Notes under the pieces: model-generated | What the model was told of the DNA's origin: nothing | Seen by the model: the letters and a program-made list of their open reading frames with translations, nothing else | The model's database searches: none | Shown here: positions 19,971 to 28,326 of the stretch, in pieces | Layout: each line of letters begins with the position of its first letter | How positions within the stretch are numbered: position 1 is the stretch's first letter | NCBI RefSeq assembly: GCF_000421605.1 | Contig: NZ_ATXI01000001.1 | Location: 62,001 to 126,000 of the forward strand | Length of the DNA stretch: 64,000 nucleotides | Direction: 5' to 3' | From: Thermodesulfobacterium thermophilum DSM 1276 | GTDB taxonomy: Bacteria; Desulfobacterota; Thermodesulfobacteria; Thermodesulfobacteriales; Thermodesulfobacteriaceae | Made by a program: the position numbers and the translations under genes

Positions 19971-21475
19971 GTAAAACTAATTCCAAACTCTTCGACTAAT
20001 CTTTTTTTCTCCTTTTCGGTGAGTAACTTTGTGGCCTCTTGTTTAAGTAGCTCAGAAACCTCTTTTTCTTTGTTAAAATGAACATAAAGCCAGGCTAAGA
20101 AACTTAAAGTTTCTCCGTCTCTTTCTGGAAGGTTTAAAGTCTTTTTTAACAAATCAAAGGCTTGTTCATACCTCTTTTGTTGAAAAAAGAGCTTTCCTAA
20201 ATACAACTCTTCTTTAAGAGTTAAGTTGTTTGTGTTTGAAAGAACCTCTTCTAACTCTTGATAAGCACCTATATCCCATAAAAACTTTACCAAAGCCTCT
20301 CTAAAAATATGATTTTCTGGTTCCAAAAGATGAGCCTTGTAAAAGTGATACCTTCCTTTTTCATAATCTCCTTTTTGATAATAGATCAAGCCTAAGTTAT
20401 AATGAATGGCAGGGTCTTCTTTTTCACATCCACAAAGACGAGATTTTAATATCTTTTCTGCTCTATCAAAATCTCCTAAAAGATAGTAGATAGCCCCCTT
20501 ACTTAAAGCAAGTTCTATCGGTTGTTTAGTATAGTTTTCGGCTAAGTTATAGTATTTCAAGGCTTTACCTAAATCCTCCCATTCATAATAAATGTCTCCT
20601 AACACATGATAACTAAAACCCTCAAAAATTACCTTGTTTTCCCCTTTCAACCTTCTTGCATGCTCCAGAGCAGAAATAGCATACATCAAAGGCGAGGCTT
20701 CTTTAACTCTATAGAGATCCCAGACTTCTTTGGTAAGTACCCCTATATTCTTAAACAAACCCTGTGTATTACCCAATAAGGAACTAAGGGTTCCTTTTCC
20801 TACCAGCAACAATCTTTCTTGATTTTCTAATCTTTCTAATATCTCTACATCGTTAAACTGCAGTTCTAAAATAGACTCTTTTTTGTCTGCTAAGAAGATA
20901 AAGTCTCCTTCAGTTAAAAACCTTTCTTCTATAGTGTTAACCAACCTTAAATTCTCAAAAGGGAGATAATTCTGTAGGTGTTCTTTGATTGACAAGCTAA
21001 ATCTACTAAAGTCTAACCGTTGAGGTATCTCTAAAAACTGTTTACAATCCTCTAAGGTTTCCAGTTCCACCTCAACCGCTATAAAAGGGACTTCTTTTTT
21101 CCAAAGAGAAAAAAGAAGCTTAGTCAAACCTCCCCAAGCAATAGGATAAAAAAACAGATTTTTTTCTATCCTTATAAAGGAAAATCCTTCCAGGTTTTCT
21201 AAAAAAGTCTCAGGACATCTAAAAAGATATCCTTTTACCTTTTCTTTTTCAAGCACTAAACTTAACATCTCACTTTTAAAAAAACTTCTGTCAACATTTT
21301 CCCACAGATATCTTTCTATCAGTAAAAGTGGCAAAAGTTTTTCTTTAGGATAGTGTAAAAAAAGCTCTGGAGTTGAGTACCTAAAAAAATCTCCTGAATG
21401 TAGGTTTTTACCTGAAAATTTTTCTTGCAAATAAGGTAAAAACCAGGACCAGTTAGGAGGAAACCTCAAACTCAT
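19967..21475 (-). CDS. TPR-repeat protein of unknown function
   Basis: A 502-residue soluble protein. The N-terminal half (about 1-250) has no family I recognise. The C-terminal half has tetratricopeptide repeats, clearest at KVIFEGFSYHVLGDIYYEWEDLGKALKYYNLAE, IHYNLGLIYYQKGDYEKGRYHFYKAH and LYLGKLFFQQKRYEQAFDLLKK. No signal peptide or membrane segment. It overlaps selA by 23 bases, so it is probably translated with it, but a role in selenocysteine synthesis is not known. Confidence 0.78.
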   Translation of the reverse strand: MSLRFPPNWSWFLPYLQEKFSGKNLHSGDFFRYSTPELFLHYPKEKLLPLLLIERYLWENVDRSFFKSEMLSLVLEKEKVKGYLFRCPETFLENLEGFSFIRIEKNLFFYPIAWGGLTKLLFSLWKKEVPFIAVEVELETLEDCKQFLEIPQRLDFSRFSLSIKEHLQNYLPFENLRLVNTIEERFLTEGDFIFLADKKESILELQFNDVEILERLENQERLLLVGKGTLSSLLGNTQGLFKNIGVLTKEVWDLYRVKEASPLMYAISALEHARRLKGENKVIFEGFSYHVLGDIYYEWEDLGKALKYYNLAENYTKQPIELALSKGAIYYLLGDFDRAEKILKSRLCGCEKEDPAIHYNLGLIYYQKGDYEKGRYHFYKAHLLEPENHIFREALVKFLWDIGAYQELEEVLSNTNNLTLKEELYLGKLFFQQKRYEQAFDLLKKTLNLPERDGETLSFLAWLYVHFNKEKEVSELLKQEATKLLTEKEKKRLVEEFGISFT

Positions 21476-22835
21476 TTTTAAACCTCTGAAAAGCTCTTAA
21501 AATTTCAGGATAGTCTTCTGGAAAAAGACATCTTGGATCTATCACCAAAAAATCTTCTTCTATCCTCGTAATGATGGGAGGGTTATTTTTTCTTAACAAC
21601 TCTTGCAACCTTTGAGGAGAAAACTTCTCTGAATAAACACCTACTACAAAAGAAGGAAGGTCTAACAAAGGCAAAGACCCTCCTCCTGTTTTTCCTGAAC
21701 TTTCGATCACTTTAAAAGTAAAACCTTGTAAATTAATCTTTTTTAACTGTCTAACAAGCTTTAAACACGATTTTTTTAGTTTTTCTTTAGGGGTGAGGAT
21801 CATCTTTAACGTAGGTATATGCTCTATGGCTAAGGTTTCATCACGGTAAAGTCTTAGAGTTGCTTCTAAACCTGCTAAAGTAAGTTTATCTATCCTTAGA
21901 GCACGGTTTAAAGGATTTTTTCTTATTTTTTCTATAAACTCTTTTTTTCCAAGAATGATACCGGCTTGCGGGCCACCTAAAAGTTTATCTCCTGAGAAAG
22001 TAACCACATCGACCCCTGCAGCTAATACATCTTGAACCGTAGGCTCTTTAGAATAGCCGTATTTAGAAAGGTCAATCAAACATCCGCTCCCTAAATCTTC
22101 CATCACCGGAAGATTATATTTCTTGCCTAAAGCCACCAACTCTTCTGAACTGACCTCTTTGGTAAACCCTACGATGGCAAAATTACTTTTGTGAACCTTA
22201 AGTAGTAATCCGGTGTTTTCGTTTATCGCCCTCTCATAGTCATAAAGATGGGTCTTATTGGTAGTTCCTACTTCTCGCAAGATACAACCAGACCACTTCA
22301 TCACGTCAGGCACTCTAAAAGATCCACCGATCTCTACCAGCTCTCCTCTCGAAACGATAACCTCTTTTCCAAAAGCTAACGTATTAAGAGCAATTAAGAC
22401 GGCAGAAGCGTTATTGTTTACTACCAGTGCACCTTCAGCTCCTGTAATCTCTTTAAGAAGTTCTTCTACATGGCTATACCTGCTGCCTCGTTTACCTTCT
22501 TCTAAATTAAACTCTAAGTTACTATAAAATCTTGCAACCTTTACTATCTCTTGAATAGCCTTTTCGGCTAAAGGCGCTCGTCCTAAGTTGGTATGTATGA
22601 CTACCCCGGTAGCGTTTATCACCCTTTGCAAAGAAGGTCTTTCATAAGCTTCAAAAACCTGCTTGGCTAAGTCTATCAACCTTTCTTCAGTAAGGTCTTT
22701 TAGTTCCCCTTTTTGCCATTTTTCCCTTATAAGAGCAGTAACCTTTCGAGCAGGCTCAGTAAAATAACTTAATGGATAGTTAGGATAAAGAAGAGATAAA
22801 CGTTCTTTAACTTCGTTGACAGAAGGAATCCTCAT
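21453..22835 (-). CDS. selA: L-seryl-tRNA(Sec) selenium transferase
   Basis: PLP enzyme that converts Ser-tRNA(Sec) to Sec-tRNA(Sec) using selenophosphate. Signatures: the N-terminal domain ending with VINATGVVIHTNLGRAPL (about residues 75-92), VNNNASAVL, and the PLP lysine in VVTFSGDKLLGGPQAG (about residue 284). Length 460 residues, normal. Together with selB at 55.9 kb it shows the organism decodes UGA as selenocysteine. selC and selD are not in the window. Confidence 0.96.
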   Translation of the reverse strand: MRIPSVNEVKERLSLLYPNYPLSYFTEPARKVTALIREKWQKGELKDLTEERLIDLAKQVFEAYERPSLQRVINATGVVIHTNLGRAPLAEKAIQEIVKVARFYSNLEFNLEEGKRGSRYSHVEELLKEITGAEGALVVNNNASAVLIALNTLAFGKEVIVSRGELVEIGGSFRVPDVMKWSGCILREVGTTNKTHLYDYERAINENTGLLLKVHKSNFAIVGFTKEVSSEELVALGKKYNLPVMEDLGSGCLIDLSKYGYSKEPTVQDVLAAGVDVVTFSGDKLLGGPQAGIILGKKEFIEKIRKNPLNRALRIDKLTLAGLEATLRLYRDETLAIEHIPTLKMILTPKEKLKKSCLKLVRQLKKINLQGFTFKVIESSGKTGGGSLPLLDLPSFVVGVYSEKFSPQRLQELLRKNNPPIITRIEEDFLVIDPRCLFPEDYPEILRAFQRFKNEFEVSS

Positions 22836-22837
22836 GT

Positions 22838-24073
22838 CTAAAAAAACTTCTTTACAAACCTTTCTATCCGTTCTAATGCCTTTAAAATTACTGCTTCTTC
22901 AGGAAGAAAGATGATGCGAAAATGTTTAGTGTTAGGTTTTTGACCAAACCCACTGCCATGAACTACTACTACACCTTCCTCTAAAATCAACCTTTTCACA
23001 AAATCCAAATCTTCGATTCCTGGAATTTCAAACTTAGGGAAGGCATAAAAAGCACCCTTAGGTTTTACGCAAGAAAGTCGAGGGATGTTGTTTATTCCAT
23101 CTATCAAGAGATCTCTTCTCTTTTTAAGCTGAGGTATCACTTGCTTTATGTAAACATTCTCGTGATTAAGGGCAGCAGGAATGGCAAACTGAAGAGGATG
23201 AGAAGCACAAAGTCTGGTGCGAGCAAGTTTATGGATAGCATCTATATAATCTTTAAGCATTTCCTCTGGACCAGAAACTATCCCCCAACCTATCCTAAAA
23301 CCAGGAGCAAAATAATTTTTAGAAAGACCGTTAAAGGTTAAGACAGGAACTTTATCGGTTAAGGAAGCGATAGAAACATGCTCAATTCCTTCTTCCAAAA
23401 TAAATTGATCATAAATCTCGTCAGAAAGCACTACGAGCTGATATTTTTCTGCTATTTCTAAAATTCTTTCCAAAGTTTCCTTAGAATAAACAGCTCCGGT
23501 GGGGTTGTTAGGGTTGATGATTACTATGGCCTTGGTTCTTTTATCTATCAGAGATTCTATCGAGTTTACGTCTATTTCCCAATCTTTTTCTTCTTCAAGA
23601 TAATAAAATCTTGGCTCAATCTGAAATTTGGCAACTATAGCCTGATAGAGAGGATAACAAGGAGAAGGGAGAAGAATGTTGTCCCCAGGGTTTGCCAAGG
23701 CAGAAATGGCAAACTCTATGGCCTCAGATGCCCCCTGAGTAATATAAATATCAACAGGTTTAATCCCTTTTTTAAGGGCATAACTTTTTATAGCTTCTAT
23801 AGCTTCAGATATGCCGGTAGATTCTGAATAAGAGTTAAGGTTGTTTAAAAGGGCTTCGCAAGCGGCTTTAACGATATGTTCTGGTGTTTTAAAACCATAT
23901 TTAACCGGGTCTCCTATGTTAAGGCAGATAAGGTCTTTCCCTGCTTTTTTCGCCTCCTGAGAAGCTTCAATGATGTCTCTTATCGCATATTCTACCCCAA
24001 AAGTCCTTTCCGCAGGGATGATCTTAAACTCTTTGCTCAATTTTTTCACCATCTTCTCTGCGTTTAAATACAT
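22838..24073 (-). CDS. Class I/II PLP aminotransferase (AlaT-like)
   Basis: Fold-type I aminotransferase of about 411 residues. Motifs: LNIGDPVKYGF near the N-terminus, NPNNPTGAVY, SDEIYDQFI and the PLP lysine in FNGLSKNYFAPGFRIGWG (about residue 252). It resembles glutamate-pyruvate/alanine aminotransferases; the exact substrate is uncertain. I chose the ATG at 24073. A TTG at 24112 would add 13 hydrophobic residues outside the conserved domain and coincides with a -35-like TTGACA, so it is less likely. The gene ends 2 bases before selA. Confidence 0.88.
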   Translation of the reverse strand: MYLNAEKMVKKLSKEFKIIPAERTFGVEYAIRDIIEASQEAKKAGKDLICLNIGDPVKYGFKTPEHIVKAACEALLNNLNSYSESTGISEAIEAIKSYALKKGIKPVDIYITQGASEAIEFAISALANPGDNILLPSPCYPLYQAIVAKFQIEPRFYYLEEEKDWEIDVNSIESLIDKRTKAIVIINPNNPTGAVYSKETLERILEIAEKYQLVVLSDEIYDQFILEEGIEHVSIASLTDKVPVLTFNGLSKNYFAPGFRIGWGIVSGPEEMLKDYIDAIHKLARTRLCASHPLQFAIPAALNHENVYIKQVIPQLKKRRDLLIDGINNIPRLSCVKPKGAFYAFPKFEIPGIEDLDFVKRLILEEGVVVVHGSGFGQKPNTKHFRIIFLPEEAVILKALERIERFVKKFF

Positions 24074-24192
24074 ATCGAAAATTAATAATCCTACTAAAAA
24101 TTGTTTTGTCAACCCTTTTTTAAGCTAAATAGTCTAAATTTTTTAATGAATGATAACATAGAACTTGATTTTTAGCTAATTCCTTTTAAATT

Positions 24193-24198
24193 TACTAT
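24193..24198 (+). promoter_or_regulatory. Candidate -10 box for the structured leader transcript
   Basis: TACTAT, 13 bases before the first helix of the RNA leader, would place the start of transcription at about 24205. No good -35 hexamer is seen at 17 bases. Confidence 0.35.
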
Positions 24199-24204
24199 AT
24201 GTTA

Positions 24205-24328
24205 TCTTTTAGGTAAGGGTAAATGCCGCCTGCTGGGGGAAAACCCTTACCTGAATAAAAGGCGGGATACAAATACCCCCAGTCCAAGAGGTAAACTCTT
24301 ACCTCTTGGTATAAAAAGGGAAAGAACC
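24205..24328 (+). ncRNA. Candidate structured cis-regulatory RNA leader
   Basis: The stretch before the condensing-enzyme gene holds four helices seen directly as inverted repeats. A: 24211-24220 with 24243-24252 (10 bp). B: 24226-24231 with 24260-24265 (6 bp). C: 24233-24239 with 24276-24282 (7 bp). D: 24284-24294 with 24299-24309 (11 bp, 4-base loop). A, B and C are interlocked (order A B C A' B' C'), which means pseudoknots. AGGTAA and TTACCT each occur twice (in A and D), so alternative pairings exist, and the A' strand CCCTT could also pair with AAGGG of the ribosome binding site at 24316-24320. No U-tract follows D, so control of translation is more likely than termination. I recognise no known riboswitch class. 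Confidence 0.6.
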
Positions 24329-26131
24329 ATGCTAAAATTAAAACCTCGCAAAGATATCTATACTTTAAAAGATGTAGAGACACCTAATCTTTTTAAAGAA
24401 TTTTTTCCTTACATAGAACCACCAAGAATTTTCTTTGACGGAAAATACATACCCCCTCAACCTGCTAAAAATTTTTACATCACAGACACCACCTTTAGAG
24501 ATGGGCAACAAGCCAGAGTTCCTTACACTCCAGACCAAATTGAAACTCTTTATAAGTTTTTACACAAACTTAGTGGGCCTAAAGGGATAATAAGGAAAAC
24601 TGAATTTTTTCTTTATACCGCAAAAGATCGAGAGGCTTTAGAAAGATGTTTAGCCTTAGGGTATCAATATCCTGAAATTACAGGCTGGATAAGGGCTAAC
24701 AAAAACGACCTAAAATTAGTAAAAGAGGCTGGACTTAAAGAAACAGGTATCCTTACCTCCTGTTCTGACTATCATATCTTTTTAAAACTCAAAAAAACAA
24801 GAAAACAGGCTTTAGATGATTATTTAGCTATCGTAAAAGAAGCCCTTTCGTTAGGAATTCGACCAAGGTGTCATTTTGAAGACATAACCAGGGCTGATAT
24901 TTATGGGTTTGTGATACCCTTTGCCATAGAGCTTATGAAACTTAGAGAAGAAAGTGGTATAGACGTTAAAATCAGACTTTGTGATACCTTAGGATTGGGT
25001 GTGCCTTATTCTGAGGCAGCTCTTCCTGTAAGTGTACCTAAGCTTATCAGGGCTTTGATAGAAGAAGCTGGGGTTCCTGAAGAACTTCTTGAGTGGCATG
25101 GCCATAACGACTTCTATAAAGGGGTAATAAATGCAACAGTTGCCTGGCTTTACGGATGCACCTATGTTAACACTTCCCTTCTTGGTATAGGGGAACGCAC
25201 AGGTAACACCCCTCTTGAGGCGATGGTGTTTGAATATATTGCTTTAAAGGGTACAGCTGATGGTATGGATGTTTCTGTCATAACTGATATCGTAAATTAC
25301 TATAAAACCGAACTTCATGAAAAAATACCTCCCAGACAGCCTTTGGTGGGAGAAGAATTTAACGCTACCAAAGCAGGAATCCACATAGATGGTTTGATAA
25401 AAAATGAAGAAATTTACAATTCTTTTGATACCCTCCGTGTATTAAAAAGACCTATACAGATCATCATCACTGATAAAAGTGGAACCGCTGGAATTGCCTA
25501 TTGGATTAACATGCACTTTGGGCTTAAAGGAGAAAAACAGATTGATAAAAGACATCCAGGGGTGGCTAAAATCTACAAAAAAATCATCGAAGAATATGAA
25601 AAAGGAAGAGTTACCCCTATTTCTAACGAGGAAATGTTGACTTACACCAAAAAATATCTCCCTGAACTCTTTGTATCTGAGCTTGATCATCTAAGGGACT
25701 ATGTCATAAAACTTATGTCTCATTACATCGAAGACCTCTCTCAAGAAAAAGAAATGTCTACCCTTAAAGCAACCAAAATAAGGCCTGTGCTCAAAAAATT
25801 TTTGGAAGAACATCCATACGTTCAATTTATTTACATAGTTGACGCAGAGGGGAAACCCGTGGTGGGGTTGACCAACGATATCGAATACCTCCACAAGTTC
25901 GAAGAACTTCTTAAAACAGAAACTTTTGAAAACAGAGAGTGGTTTAAGGTGCCGATGAAGACAGGTAAAACCTATACTTCTAAGTTTTATACTTCTAGAA
26001 TTACAGGTAATCTTTGTATCACTCTTTCTATTCCTATAAGAAATAAATACGAAGAAATAATAGGAATATTAGGGATGGATATAAAGTTCGAAGATGTGGT
26101 GAAGATGGAAAACGGTTCCTATGAAGTTTAA
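24329..26131 (+). CDS. Re-citrate synthase-like HMGL-family enzyme with C-terminal Cache-type domain
   Basis: A 600-residue protein. Residues about 48-440 form an HMGL-like TIM barrel of the isopropylmalate/homocitrate synthase superfamily: DTTFRDGQQ (53-61) gives the catalytic Arg-Asp, and WHGHND (256-261) the metal-binding HxH. Segments such as SCSDYHIFLKLKKTR and CHFEDITRADIYGF resemble what I recall of Re-citrate synthases, which form citrate from acetyl-CoA and oxaloacetate; homocitrate or isopropylmalate synthase remains possible. Residues about 490-595 look like a Cache/PDC ligand-binding domain (FIYIVDAEGKPVVGLTND, ENREWFKVPMKTGKTYTSKF, ITLSIPIRN). There is no signal peptide or membrane helix, so the domain would be cytoplasmic. 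It overlaps tolB by 11 bases. Confidence 0.75.
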   Translation: MLKLKPRKDIYTLKDVETPNLFKEFFPYIEPPRIFFDGKYIPPQPAKNFYITDTTFRDGQQARVPYTPDQIETLYKFLHKLSGPKGIIRKTEFFLYTAKDREALERCLALGYQYPEITGWIRANKNDLKLVKEAGLKETGILTSCSDYHIFLKLKKTRKQALDDYLAIVKEALSLGIRPRCHFEDITRADIYGFVIPFAIELMKLREESGIDVKIRLCDTLGLGVPYSEAALPVSVPKLIRALIEEAGVPEELLEWHGHNDFYKGVINATVAWLYGCTYVNTSLLGIGERTGNTPLEAMVFEYIALKGTADGMDVSVITDIVNYYKTELHEKIPPRQPLVGEEFNATKAGIHIDGLIKNEEIYNSFDTLRVLKRPIQIIITDKSGTAGIAYWINMHFGLKGEKQIDKRHPGVAKIYKKIIEEYEKGRVTPISNEEMLTYTKKYLPELFVSELDHLRDYVIKLMSHYIEDLSQEKEMSTLKATKIRPVLKKFLEEHPYVQFIYIVDAEGKPVVGLTNDIEYLHKFEELLKTETFENREWFKVPMKTGKTYTSKFYTSRITGNLCITLSIPIRNKYEEIIGILGMDIKFEDVVKMENGSYEV

Positions 26132-27371
26132 GGGTATCTGGATATTCTTATCTATATCTATTCTCTTAGCTTTAGCAGGAGCTTTACCTGCTAAAGCTAC
26201 TGAACCCTCTGAAGGTCTTCCTCTCATTACTGTTGAAAGTCAAACCTTTGGGAAAATTTTAGTCAGGGTTCCTGATTTTAAGGGAGACCCTTCGGTTTCT
26301 GCCAAATTAACCTCCCTTTTAAGAAGGATGATAAACCTACATCTTTTTGTCTTAGCAACCCCTAACCCTCCTTTTTCTCAGCCTATCTCTAAAGAATATT
26401 ACCTAACCGGAAGTTTTAGCCTAACCTCATCGGAGATCACCTTTAAAGGGCAACTTGAAGACCTTCTTGAAAAAAAAATCATAGGCGAATACCACCTAAA
26501 AAGTTCTCCCTCTCAACCAGAAAGACTTATATATATCCTTACAAACAAAATAATCGAAGACCTCTCTCACCATAAAGGAATAGCCTACTCTAAAGTAGCT
26601 TTTGTAAAAAGAGTTTTAGGAAAAGACCGTCTATACCTTGCAGACTTCTCTAAAGAAAACCCTAAGGAATTGAGATCAGCCCCTCTTATTCTCTTCCCTA
26701 AGTTTTCTCCTTCTGGTCAAAAGTTAGCTTATTTAGTATATGAAAAACATCTTTACTCCTTAGAAATTTTAAACCTTAAAACCGGAGAAAAAAAGGCCTT
26801 TAACATAAAAGGTATAAGTTCTACCCCTGTATGGAGTCCTGATGAAAAGAGTCTTTTTTTAACCATAGAAGATCAAGCAGAAATAGTAATTTATAGATTT
26901 AGCTTAGAAAATCAAACCCTTGAACCTATCTTAGGAGGAGAAGGGGTTTATCAGGTAGGAGACTTATCACAGGATGGAAAAAAACTTCTTTATGTACATG
27001 ATAAAAGGACAGGGAAACCTTCTATCAATCTTTTTGACTTAGAAACCAAACAGACAAAAAAAATTTCCAAACTAAGGGCTTACAATACGTCTCCCAGGTT
27101 CTCACCAAAAGGAGATAAAGTCCTTTATTTATCAAGAGGAGGAGGCCTAACCTATTTAGTCTTACAAGACCTCGCCACCGGAAAGGAAGAAAAGTTTGCC
27201 TTCAAAGGCCGTTTAGAAGACCCAGCCTTCTCACCTACAGGAGACTATCTTCTTGCCTCTGGAGAAGGTCCTCAAGGGCATGGTATATACCTTATCCACC
27301 TGCCCTCTCATCTATATCAGGTCTACATCTCAGGGAAAAACTTTCTCTTTCCTACCTGGAGTAAACTTTAG
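26121..27371 (+). CDS. tolB: TolB-like periplasmic beta-propeller protein
   Basis: Exported protein of 416 residues with a signal peptide (about 1-26, ending PAKAT). A TolB N-terminal-like domain (about 35-165) is followed by a six-bladed propeller of PD40/WD40-like repeats: FPKFSPSGQKLAY, TPVWSPDEKSLF, VGDLSQDGKKLLY, SPRFSPKGDKVLY and DPAFSPTGDYLLA. TolB belongs to the Tol-Pal outer-membrane-integrity system, whose other members are not in the window. It starts inside the preceding gene, and its stop codon overlaps that of the convergent flgL by 3-4 bases. Confidence 0.88.
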   Translation: MKFKGIWIFLSISILLALAGALPAKATEPSEGLPLITVESQTFGKILVRVPDFKGDPSVSAKLTSLLRRMINLHLFVLATPNPPFSQPISKEYYLTGSFSLTSSEITFKGQLEDLLEKKIIGEYHLKSSPSQPERLIYILTNKIIEDLSHHKGIAYSKVAFVKRVLGKDRLYLADFSKENPKELRSAPLILFPKFSPSGQKLAYLVYEKHLYSLEILNLKTGEKKAFNIKGISSTPVWSPDEKSLFLTIEDQAEIVIYRFSLENQTLEPILGGEGVYQVGDLSQDGKKLLYVHDKRTGKPSINLFDLETKQTKKISKLRAYNTSPRFSPKGDKVLYLSRGGGLTYLVLQDLATGKEEKFAFKGRLEDPAFSPTGDYLLASGEGPQGHGIYLIHLPSHLYQVYISGKNFLFPTWSKL

Positions 27372-28309
27372 ACATATTTTACTAAACTCATTCCACTTAC
27401 CATGGCTGTAGCTTTAAGGGCTGCATCATAAGCTATAGAAAGCATTTGCATCTTGGTAGCAAGCTCTGCTAAATCTGCACTTTCAAGAGACCCAAGATTA
27501 TTCTCCAAAGTCTGTTTAAAATCTGTATAAAGTTCTTTTTTAGTCTCAAGATGAGATATTTGAGCCCCTATCAAACTTCTTTTTTCTGCTATATGGTTGT
27601 AGACCTCATCAAGTTTCCCTATAAATTGTTGAATGTTATATGTTTCCTGCTGATAGTCTATCTGGTTATCGGCTAAAAGTAGTCTTTTTAACCCTATAAG
27701 GGTTTCAAAAATCCCTGAATCCATAAAAACTTTTTGTCCGTTTTCTCCTAATTTTATCTGCATACCTTTATCATAGCTTATGGAAAAATCTTCTACTGAA
27801 CCGTTATAAACTACTTTCTCGATTATCTGACCATTGGGAAGAGTTTCTTTGGTTAGTTCAAAAGGAAAAGTACCTGGGGCAAAACCACTAGTTTTTTGCC
27901 CTGCAAATAGGTATTTCTCTCCTAACTGAGAGTTAGCTAAAGATAAAACCGAATGTAGGATCTTATCTATTTCCTCTGCGGTAGCTTTCCTTGCGTTGAT
28001 ATCTTGGGTGGCGTTTGCGGCTTGGATAGCAAGCACCTTTGCCCTTGCTACCAAGTCTTCTACATTCCCTAAGGTTGACTCCTGAGCTTTTAAAAAGGCC
28101 AGTCCGTCATCGATAGCCTTTTGGTACTTCTCGATCTTATTAATCCCTTGCTTATAATTAAGAGAAATGACCACGTCTGAGGGATTATCTGAAGGTCTGA
28201 TAAAATTTTTACCTGAAGAGATCTTAAGTTGGGTTAAGTTTAAGTCAGAGGAAAGTCGGTTTAGGTCTGTAAGTACACTATTATATTTGGTGTTAAACCC
28301 TATTCTCAT
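27368..28309 (-). CDS. flgL: Flagellar hook-associated protein 3
   Basis: Hook-filament junction protein exported by the flagellar type III system. The N-terminal flagellin-like helix (LNRLSSDLNLTQLKISSGKNFIRPSDNPSDVV, about residues 17-48) and the C-terminal helix (LESADLAELATKMQMLSIAYDAALKATAMVSGMSLVKYV) are the family signature; 313 residues. It follows flgK by 17 bases and is the last gene of the flagellar operon. Confidence 0.95.
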   Translation of the reverse strand: MRIGFNTKYNSVLTDLNRLSSDLNLTQLKISSGKNFIRPSDNPSDVVISLNYKQGINKIEKYQKAIDDGLAFLKAQESTLGNVEDLVARAKVLAIQAANATQDINARKATAEEIDKILHSVLSLANSQLGEKYLFAGQKTSGFAPGTFPFELTKETLPNGQIIEKVVYNGSVEDFSISYDKGMQIKLGENGQKVFMDSGIFETLIGLKRLLLADNQIDYQQETYNIQQFIGKLDEVYNHIAEKRSLIGAQISHLETKKELYTDFKQTLENNLGSLESADLAELATKMQMLSIAYDAALKATAMVSGMSLVKYV

Positions 28310-28326
28310 GGTCTTACCCTCTTATA

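Noticed and set aside
24074-24112. TTG start for the aminotransferase
   Set aside because: It adds 13 hydrophobic residues not typical of the family, and the sequence TTGACA there looks more like a -35 promoter box.
24195-24383. A 62-codon minus-strand frame across the leader of the condensing enzyme
   Set aside because: It follows the strands of the RNA helices, has no binding site and overlaps the start of a well-supported gene; its codon pattern is explained by the inverted repeats.
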